Shown: positions 15,756 to 21,231 of the stretch, in pieces | How the letters are laid out: each line of letters opens with the position of its first letter | Position numbering within the stretch: position 1 is the stretch's first letter | DNA from: AWTP1-13 sp035550075 | GTDB lineage: Bacteria > Pseudomonadota > Alphaproteobacteria > Rhizobiales > Hyphomicrobiaceae | NCBI GenBank assembly: GCA_035550075.1 | Contig: DASZQG010000111.1 | Location: 1-21,231, forward strand | Length of the DNA stretch: 21,231 nucleotides | Direction: 5' to 3' | Position numbers and translations under genes: made by a program | The notes under the pieces: model-generated | Told to the model about the DNA's origin: nothing | What the model saw: the letters and a program-made list of their open reading frames with translations, nothing else | Databases searched by the model: none

Positions 15756-15787
15756 CTGTCATTCCGGCCGAGCGTCATGGATGACAG
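15756..15787. repeat. Imperfect hairpin in a convergent gap, REP-like or terminator
   Basis: CTGTCATTC (15756-15764) pairs with GGATGACAG (15779-15787), nine pairs including one GU, around a 14-base loop. It lies between the stops of the SDR gene (15728) and the PRC-like gene (15832). The TGTCATTCCGG core resembles short palindromic repeats that are common between genes in Bradyrhizobium-like genomes, from memory only. It may act as a shared terminator. Confidence 0.4.
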
Positions 15788-15831
15788 CGGCGCAATTCGC
15801 GCTTGAAGAGGACGCCGCCTGCGCACCTCTG

Positions 15832-16086
15832 TCAGATGCGCGGGTCCTCGGCGTCGTGGGCGTGGCCGATGGCCTGGCGCAGCCGCTTGTCGAGCTTGCG
15901 CGGATCGACGATCACCTTCTGCGCGTGCACGGCCGTCACGGCGCTGAGCGGCACGATGAAATCGCCCCAGTTCTCCACGTAGACAATGATCTCGGCGCGC
16001 CCGTCCGGCACCTCGTGCACGGCGCCGAACGCCTTGCTCTCGTCGCTGACGAACACCTCGAAGCCTTCCTCGATCCGGTCCTGCAT
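15832..16086 (-). CDS. Small PRC-barrel/DUF2171-like protein
   Basis: An 84-residue soluble protein. The pattern EGFEVFVSDESKAFGAVHEV, here in pieces as EGFEVFVSDE (7-16) and AFGAVHEV (19-26), followed by strand-rich segments and DFIVPLSAVTAVHAQKV (42-58), fits a single PRC-barrel-like beta barrel such as DUF2171. The tail is charged. The frame is open upstream into the FAD monooxygenase gene, but the ATG at 16086 begins the recognisable domain. It is 68 bases after the FAD monooxygenase stop on the same strand and could be the last gene of that cluster. The function is unknown; the family assignment is by pattern only. Confidence 0.7.
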   Translation of the reverse strand: MQDRIEEGFEVFVSDESKAFGAVHEVPDGRAEIIVYVENWGDFIVPLSAVTAVHAQKVIVDPRKLDKRLRQAIGHAHDAEDPRI

Positions 16087-16154
16087 CGCTCTGCCTGCTC
16101 CGTCGCTGGGCCCGCGCCACCTGTAGCACAAGTTGTATCGGGTCCGCTTGTTCC

Positions 16155-17387
16155 TCAGCGGGGCTCCGCCGCGCGCAAATCGGCTGCCACGTGCTCGGGC
16201 CGGATGCCGAGCCCCAGTACCCGCGCCGGGATGCGCTGCAGCAGCGGCCATTTCGACAGCAGCCGCACGGGCCAGGGCGCCCGCAGCGGGCGCTCGGTGG
16301 AGAGCGTGGGGGCAACCACGTTGTTCTGGATGACGAGCTGCAGGCGCTGGATCACCCGGGTGGGAAACAGGCGGCGCCTCTGCACGGCGGCCAGATCGGC
16401 GGTGGTGACGCGGTTGTCCCTGATCGCCGTATGCAGAAGGTTGGCCATCGCCACCGCATCCTGCACCGCCAGGTTGATGCCCACCCCCCCGATCGGAGAC
16501 ATGGCATGCGCGGCATCGCCGATGCACAGCAAGCCCGGCCTGTACCAGGTCGTCAGGCGGTCGACGGTCACGGTCAGCAGCTTGACCTTGTCCCAGCTAT
16601 CGATCTCCTCGGCGCGGTCCGCCCCGAACGGGAGCACGCGCCCGATCCGCTCCCGCAGGGCCGGCAACCCTGCCGCCTTCACCGCCTCGATTCCGCCCTT
16701 GGGGATGACGAACGCGCACTGCCAGTAGTCGCCGCGGTTGAGGGTGACGACAATGGTGCCCGGCAGGAAACGGCCCATGGTCTCAGCACTGTCCTGCGGC
16801 CGGCGCGAGAGGCGGAACCAGAGCACGTCCATCGGTGCGCCGAGATCGCGCACTTCGAGGCCGGCCGCCGCCCGCAGCGTCGAGTGCCGCCCGTCGGCGG
16901 CGATCACCAGCGGCGCGTGGATCTCACCGGCGCCGTCCGGCTCGCGAAATCGCACGCCGGCGACGCGGCCCTGCTCCTCGACAAGGCCGGTGGCCTCGGC
17001 GCACATCAGCAGCCGGAAGCCGGGGTAGCGCTTCGCCTCGCCGGCGAGAAAGTCGAGGAAATCCCACTGCGGCATCAGCGCAATGAAGGGCGCGGGCCCC
17101 GGCAGGTGGCTGAAATCCGCAAACGGGATCGTCTCGCCACCAAACGTGCCGGAAAGGTGCACCACCTTCTGGTGCGGCAGCGCCAGCAGCCGCTCGAGCA
17201 GCCCCAGCTCGTGCATGATGGCCATGGTGGAGGGGTGAATGGTGTCGCCGCGGAAGTCGCGCAGGAAATCGGCGTGCTTCTCGAGCACTGTCACGCGGCA
17301 CCCCGCGCGTGCCAGCAGCAGGCCGGCCACCATCCCCGCCGGGCCGCCGCCAGCGATACAGCACTGTACGGATGCCTGCTCGGCCAT
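16155..17387 (-). CDS. FAD-dependent monooxygenase/oxidoreductase (PHBH/UbiH fold)
   Basis: A 410-residue flavoprotein. The FAD/NAD(P)H fingerprint is complete: GGGPAG (13-18) in the N-terminal Rossmann fold, the DG motif ADGRHS (164-169), and GDAAHAMSPIGGVGINLAVQDA, with GDAAH at 290-294. This set defines group A aromatic hydroxylases and relatives (4-hydroxybenzoate, ubiquinone, geranylgeranyl and tetracycline-type enzymes). The C-terminal 60 residues are basic and hydrophobic (PWPVRLLSKWPLLQRIPAR), which may favour membrane contact and a hydrophobic substrate; that is inference. It is 46 bases downstream of the small membrane protein gene and probably in the same transcript. Confidence 0.93.
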   Translation of the reverse strand: MAEQASVQCCIAGGGPAGMVAGLLLARAGCRVTVLEKHADFLRDFRGDTIHPSTMAIMHELGLLERLLALPHQKVVHLSGTFGGETIPFADFSHLPGPAPFIALMPQWDFLDFLAGEAKRYPGFRLLMCAEATGLVEEQGRVAGVRFREPDGAGEIHAPLVIAADGRHSTLRAAAGLEVRDLGAPMDVLWFRLSRRPQDSAETMGRFLPGTIVVTLNRGDYWQCAFVIPKGGIEAVKAAGLPALRERIGRVLPFGADRAEEIDSWDKVKLLTVTVDRLTTWYRPGLLCIGDAAHAMSPIGGVGINLAVQDAVAMANLLHTAIRDNRVTTADLAAVQRRRLFPTRVIQRLQLVIQNNVVAPTLSTERPLRAPWPVRLLSKWPLLQRIPARVLGLGIRPEHVAADLRAAEPR

Positions 17388-17433
17388 CGATCCTCGTTTT
17401 GAAGGGCTGCGAAAGGCGAACCGGCTATCCGGC

Positions 17434-17799
17434 TCAGGGCGCGAGGCCCGTCACGTCGAAGGTCAGCCGGCCGGAGGCGTGGCGCGCCTGGTTGACGATC
17501 ACGTGCGCGCCGTGCACCGGCACCAGCCGCATCGCGCTGAAGGCATCCACGTCGCGGCCGTCGTCGAGCAGCACATGCACGATCGCGGCACTGCGCGCGT
17601 TGCGGGTCACGGTCACCACGGTGCCGTTGTGGGTCTCCACCGCGACGGTCTGGTCGACCTTGCCGATCTGCCGGGCGACCAGGAACGTCAGCATGCCAAA
17701 GATGGCAATCGCTCCGACGACCAGCGGCAGCCAGAACTTGACCCGTTCCCGCCACACCAGCGCGGACAGCCGCTTCGCCTTGTCGTCCGACAGCCTCAT
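17434..17799 (-). CDS. Small membrane-anchored protein (121 aa), family not recognised
   Basis: The product has a basic N-terminus (residues 1-21), one membrane helix at about 23-43 (WLPLVVGAIAIFGMLTFLVA) and a strand-rich tail (45-121) likely in the periplasm. I recognise no family. GGAGG lies about nine bases before the ATG. It starts 38 bases after the YfhO-like stop and ends 46 bases before the FAD monooxygenase start, so it is sandwiched in one operon and may be an accessory subunit for either. A longer frame up to 18015 is antisense-like and rejected. Confidence 0.8.
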   Translation of the reverse strand: MRLSDDKAKRLSALVWRERVKFWLPLVVGAIAIFGMLTFLVARQIGKVDQTVAVETHNGTVVTVTRNARSAAIVHVLLDDGRDVDAFSAMRLVPVHGAHVIVNQARHASGRLTFDVTGLAP

Positions 17800-17837
17800 G
17801 CCACCTGCCTCCCGTTCCAGCCGGGGCGCGGGCTGCG

Positions 17838-20228
17838 TCACGGCGTGGAGAGATGGAACTTGTCGCCGAGCTCGGCGATCGCCCCCGAGATCGGCCGGAA
17901 CTCGAACGTGACGACGTGGTGCCCCGCCGGCACCTGCACCGCGCGGAACAGCACGTTGGCGCGCTGGATCAGGGCGTCCTTGCCGTCGACCTCCGCCGTC
18001 CACCACGGATGCCACACATCGTGCAGAACCACAAATCCCGTCTCGGCGGCGTCCACCTCGACCTTCACAACCGTGTTCTGGTACTCGGCAATGCTCACGT
18101 GCGACACCGGCGCCGGCGCGCCCGCCAGCGCCATGATCTCGGGATCGGGGTCGGGCGCCTCGTCAAGCAGCACCGTGCGCTGCGGATCGAAAGCCGGCCA
18201 TTTGCCCGTCTTCACCAGCTCCTCGAAATCGGCCTGCTGCCAGTCGGTGACGAACAGAACGCGCGGCAGCGCTCCCGGATTCTCATACACGTAGCCGTCG
18301 AGCGAGCGGGCGAGCAGGTTCAGGTCGCCGGGCTTCAACCGCTTGTCGATCTCCTCGATGGGAACGCTGGTGGCGATCAGGCGCAGGCCGAGCAGGTTGG
18401 CCATCATCGAATGGTAGGAGGGAAACAGCGGCGAGAAGTTCTTCTGGTCGGGCCCGGCGATGTAGTCGCGCGCGCCTGTAGCCTCCGCCACTTCGCCCAG
18501 CCGGAACGGATTGTAGCCGAGCGTGTCTTCAAAGCCATGCACGAGGCTGACGTTCTGCCATTCGAAGCCGAGCCCCACCAGCTCAACGCGGTCGCGCCAC
18601 GGCGTGCCGGGGGCGCGCCGCTGCTCCTTCTTGAGGAAGCGGATGATGGGATTGCCGCAGTTGGGCTTCAGCACCTCGAACTGCGCCGGCGGCAGCGCGG
18701 TGGATTCGTTCGGTCCATTGTTGAGCGCGAGATCGGCGGTGAGCAGTACCGCCGGCAGCGTCATCGCCAGCACGCCGCCGCGGCGCAGCCACACCGCCGG
18801 CAGCGCCAGCACCAGACCCGACAGCGCGATCCACCCGGCCGCCGTCAGCACCGGCCTCCAGGCCACGTCGGCCTTGCCGGCCCGATAGGCCACCGCCATG
18901 GCGGCGGCCAGTACCGCGCCGATCAGAACCACCTCGGCGCCCTTCCGGCGATGCGTTACGCGCGGCAGCGACACGCTGGCCCAGCGGTGCACGAGGTAGC
19001 CCGCCACGATCGACAGCAGGCCGCCGATCAGGAAGGTGGCATCGACCGGCCGCCGGAAAAAGTCGACGCCCGGCAGGTAGTCGAAGAACAGCGTGAACAC
19101 CGGCGTGTTGGCGCCGAGCGCGTAGAACAGCAGAGCGGCGGAGGCGATCGTCAGCGCCCGCACCTCGCGCGCCCACAGCAGGCCGCGCGACAGCCCGGCG
19201 GTGAGGATCAGCACCATCGGCAGCGCGCCGAAGTACATCTGGCTCATGTTCTGCGACAGGGTGAGATCGCTCTTGTCCCAGGCGACGCTGTAGGGCCCCC
19301 AGTAGTCGACGGCGGGGTTCGATGCGCCGAACAAATCTGCGATCAGTGCCGTCAGCAGGGAGGCGGGATGCAGCGAGCCGTGCGCCGCCTCGCTGAAGGT
19401 GATCTGCGGCCGGTTGGAGTCCTCGATGAACAGGTAGGTCATCAGCAATGGAACCGAGGCAACGGCAGCGGCCGCCAGCACAGCGGCGATCAGCGGCTTG
19501 CCGCTGCAGCGCAACGCCGCGCGCGGATCCGGCGCCAACAGGATATGGCCGGCGAAGATGCCGGCAAGCACATAACACGCCAGCAGCGCCACCTGGTCCG
19601 GCTCCATCAGCATGGCCCCGGCGGCGAGGCCGGCAAGGGCTCCATAGAGCGGCGAAGAACGGCGCAACGCGCGCGCCAGCAGCCACAGCGTGACCGCAAA
19701 GAAGGCGAGGCTCGTGATCTGCGCGATGTGCTGGATGCGCCAGGCGGCGGAGGCGCCGAACGAGAACGCGATCGCGGCCGTCACGCCGCCGGCAGGGTGC
19801 CAGCCCTGGTCCTGGCAGAACTTCAGCACCGCAAAGCCTCCGGCCGCCAGCAGGCACAGCACGTAGGCATCGAGCGCGCCGAAGCTCGGCACCTTGTCAA
19901 AAAGAGCCAGCAGGATCGCCGGGGAAAAAATCAGCGACTGCGGATCGGCGATCTGCGGCACACCGACGAACGTGCTCGGGTTCCAGAACGGCGACTGGCC
20001 TGAATGCAGGGCGTTGGCCAGAAACTGGAGCTGCGCCTGAAACAGCGCCTTGGCATCGTAGGGGATGGTGACGGCACCGCTGAGCCACGGCGACGACAAC
20101 GCCAGCCAGGCCACGAAATAGACGCCGACCGCCAGTCGATAGTCTCGCGCCTGCGACCCCTCAAGCGCGCCCAGCAGCGGGCCATCGTGCAGCCTAGCCT
20201 TGGGCAAACCGGCGTCGGACAATCGCAT
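17838..20228 (-). CDS. YfhO-like polytopic membrane protein (GT-C fold)
   Basis: A 796-residue membrane protein. After a hydrophilic start (1-29) come about a dozen hydrophobic segments up to about residue 500, then a large mostly soluble domain. The first outer loop holds IPYDAK (55-60), with Asp58 in the place where GT-C enzymes keep a catalytic acid, and PFWNPSTFVGVPQIADPQS (80-98), a hallmark of the YfhO/GT-C group. The C-terminal end (WHPWWTAEVDGK, ANVLFRAVQVPAGHHVVTFEF) is the typical YfhO beta-rich ending. In Firmicutes YfhO adds sugars to teichoic acid from lipid-linked donors; in Proteobacteria the role is unknown but probably concerns an envelope glycan or lipid. No clear ribosome site precedes the ATG, so the start is moderately sure. 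Confidence 0.88.
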   Translation of the reverse strand: MRLSDAGLPKARLHDGPLLGALEGSQARDYRLAVGVYFVAWLALSSPWLSGAVTIPYDAKALFQAQLQFLANALHSGQSPFWNPSTFVGVPQIADPQSLIFSPAILLALFDKVPSFGALDAYVLCLLAAGGFAVLKFCQDQGWHPAGGVTAAIAFSFGASAAWRIQHIAQITSLAFFAVTLWLLARALRRSSPLYGALAGLAAGAMLMEPDQVALLACYVLAGIFAGHILLAPDPRAALRCSGKPLIAAVLAAAAVASVPLLMTYLFIEDSNRPQITFSEAAHGSLHPASLLTALIADLFGASNPAVDYWGPYSVAWDKSDLTLSQNMSQMYFGALPMVLILTAGLSRGLLWAREVRALTIASAALLFYALGANTPVFTLFFDYLPGVDFFRRPVDATFLIGGLLSIVAGYLVHRWASVSLPRVTHRRKGAEVVLIGAVLAAAMAVAYRAGKADVAWRPVLTAAGWIALSGLVLALPAVWLRRGGVLAMTLPAVLLTADLALNNGPNESTALPPAQFEVLKPNCGNPIIRFLKKEQRRAPGTPWRDRVELVGLGFEWQNVSLVHGFEDTLGYNPFRLGEVAEATGARDYIAGPDQKNFSPLFPSYHSMMANLLGLRLIATSVPIEEIDKRLKPGDLNLLARSLDGYVYENPGALPRVLFVTDWQQADFEELVKTGKWPAFDPQRTVLLDEAPDPDPEIMALAGAPAPVSHVSIAEYQNTVVKVEVDAAETGFVVLHDVWHPWWTAEVDGKDALIQRANVLFRAVQVPAGHHVVTFEFRPISGAIAELGDKFHLSTP

Positions 20229-20284
20229 GTGGGCTACCGCAGCGGGTCTCGTACCGGTCGCACCTTTGCCCGGCAGGGCGCGGC

Positions 20285-20304
20285 TCCCTTCCTCATGGAA
20301 GGGA
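20285..20304. repeat. Perfect 8-4-8 inverted repeat in the YfhO/methyltransferase divergent gap
   Basis: TCCCTTCC, a TCAT loop, and GGAAGGGA form an exact 8-bp stem, 57 bases before the YfhO-like start and about 195 bases before the methyltransferase start. It could be an operator or a leader hairpin. The 271-base gap (20229-20499) shows no other gene or clear promoter. Confidence 0.45.
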
Positions 20305-20499
20305 CGCCATCGCGTTGTTACAGCTTAGACAGTGATACGGATTCGTGGCCGTGCTAGGCCATCTTCTGGTTGGTGCTGATGCTACCAAAGCCCTATCACC
20401 GGCAGCAAGGAAGGCCTCGATGTATCTGATTTCGCTGAACATATGGGCGTTTACACCTGCGCCGGCAGCGATCCTGCCCGTGGCCCGTGAGGGCGCCCG

Positions 20500-21192
20500 A
20501 TGAACTGGGCAGACTACTGGAACCAGGACACCACCCTCTATGCCAACGAGCGCCACAAGCAGGTGCACTTCGCCGGCATCGCCCGCGATCTTATCAGGTG
20601 CATCCGTTCCCCTGACGCACGCGTGGTCGATTACGGCTGCGGGGAGGCGCTGTCCGCCGACCTGGTAGCGGCCGCCTGCGGCCATCTCTACCTCTGCGAC
20701 AGCGCCTCACGCACCCGCGAGCGGCTGACCGCGCGTTTTGGGACCATGCCCAACATCAGCGTCATTTCGCCGGAAGCGTTCGACGCGCTGCCGGCGGGCA
20801 GCGTCGATCTGATCGTCGCCAACTCGGTGGTGCAGTACCTGTCCGCCGAGCAGTTCGCGGCATTCCTGGCAACGGCGCGCGCCAAGCTCGCCCCCGGCGG
20901 CGACCTGGTGCTCGGCGACATCATTCCGCGCAACGTCGGCCCGCTCACCGATGCCTTCCAGCTCCTGCGCTTTGGCTGGGGCAACGGCTTCTTTTTGGCG
21001 GCCTGCTTCGGGCTGGTGCGGTCGTTCTTTTCCAGCTACCGCAAGATGCGCGCCAAGCTCGGGCTGTTGCAGCTCGACCAGCAGCAGGTAATCGACATGC
21101 TGGCAAGCGCCGGCTTTTCCGCCCGCAACCATCTTCCCAATCTCGGCCATAACAGCGCGCGCATGACACTGATCGCTCGGGTGGCCCCGTAG
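20500..21192 (+). CDS. Class I SAM-dependent methyltransferase
   Basis: A 230-residue methyltransferase. Motif I VVDYGCGEA spans 42-50, the acidic end of the second strand is LCDSA (65-69), and later motifs are SVDLIVANSVVQYL (101-114) and LAPGGDLVLGDI (130-141). After the core there is a hydrophobic, aromatic insertion (about 158-185, including FFLAACFGLVRSFF) that may touch the membrane or a lipid-like substrate. The start has GAGGG about seven bases upstream. It diverges from the YfhO-like gene; a joint role in modifying an envelope component is possible. The methyl acceptor is unknown. Confidence 0.9.
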   Translation: MNWADYWNQDTTLYANERHKQVHFAGIARDLIRCIRSPDARVVDYGCGEALSADLVAAACGHLYLCDSASRTRERLTARFGTMPNISVISPEAFDALPAGSVDLIVANSVVQYLSAEQFAAFLATARAKLAPGGDLVLGDIIPRNVGPLTDAFQLLRFGWGNGFFLAACFGLVRSFFSSYRKMRAKLGLLQLDQQQVIDMLASAGFSARNHLPNLGHNSARMTLIARVAP

Positions 21193-21201
21193 GCAGAAAG
21201 G

Positions 21202-21224
21202 GTCGGACGCCTCACTGCGCCGAC
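21202..21224 (+). terminator. Possible hairpin after the methyltransferase gene
   Basis: GTCGG-A-CGC pairs with GCG-CCGAC around a 6-base loop, with one bulged A, starting nine bases after the stop. The window ends too soon to see a T-run, so the call is weak. Confidence 0.3.
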
Positions 21225-21231
21225 GCCGGCG

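Noticed and set aside
17853..20003. 716-codon open frame on the plus strand
   Set aside because: It is antisense to the YfhO-like gene. The product is full of Arg, Gln, His and Gly repeats with no domain and no ribosome site of note.
20234..20296. 20-codon leader frame ending five bases before the YfhO-like start
   Set aside because: The ATG falls in the loop of the inverted repeat, and no ribosome site precedes it. A leader peptide is possible but there is no positive evidence.
1..21231. Search for CRISPR arrays, tRNA genes, insertion sequences or toxin-antitoxin pairs
   Set aside because: By eye I found no spaced direct repeats, no tRNA-like cloverleaf, no transposase motifs and no typical small gene pair. 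This was not a computed search.

Overview
This window is high-GC, gene-dense bacterial DNA. Its makeup (TRAP transporter, CaiB-type CoA transferase, crotonase, SDR, MHS and CynX-like MFS carriers, a short DUF2171/PRC-like protein, twin-arginine-like binding-protein leaders) fits an alphaproteobacterium, probably Hyphomicrobiales or a relative. That placement is inference, because no rRNA or marker gene is present. I see no tRNA, insertion sequence, phage gene, CRISPR array or transcriptional regulator. Very long antisense open frames (over 700 codons) occur opposite real genes, as expected at this GC content.

Layout. 1-1670 (-): a fused two-domain ABC permease of the FbpB/ThiP type, cut by the left edge, preceded by a small membrane protein (1784-2017, -). 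2261-3326: a DUF1648 membrane protein (+) converging on a YdcF/DUF218 protein (-) with a hairpin between them. 3545-4855 (-) is an MHS-type MFS carrier diverging from a nitronate monooxygenase (5000-6061, +). 6357-9452 (+) is a complete TRAP transporter operon (DctP, DctQ, DctM) with a recognisable promoter. 14916 down to 9474 (-) is a tight five-gene operon: class III CoA transferase, crotonase-fold protein, ABC ATPase, ABC substrate-binding protein, CynX-like MFS carrier. An SDR dehydrogenase (14979-15728, +) diverges from it. 20228 down to 15832 (-) is a second cluster: YfhO-like membrane protein, small membrane-anchored protein, FAD monooxygenase, small PRC-barrel-like protein. A SAM methyltransferase (20500-21192, +) diverges from it.

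How the genes may work together. The left and middle parts look like a peripheral catabolic region: several uptake systems for organic acids sit beside CoA activation (CaiB), a crotonase-fold step, an NAD-type SDR and a nitronate oxidase. The ABC operon has an ATPase and a binding protein but no permease; the only ABC permease in the window is the one at the left edge. The right part (YfhO, FAD oxidase, methyltransferase) looks more like envelope or lipid/glycan modification, but no substrate can be read from the sequence.

The most notable non-coding signals are two strong intercistronic hairpins, each directly after a binding-protein gene (7405-7438 and 10675-10699), and two 8-2-8 perfect palindromes of the same GCGG...CCGC design (2094-2111 and 3484-3501). 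The most notable protein-level signal is a crotonase-fold protein lacking both catalytic glutamates of enoyl-CoA hydratase. I did not find a clearly new defence or mobile system.
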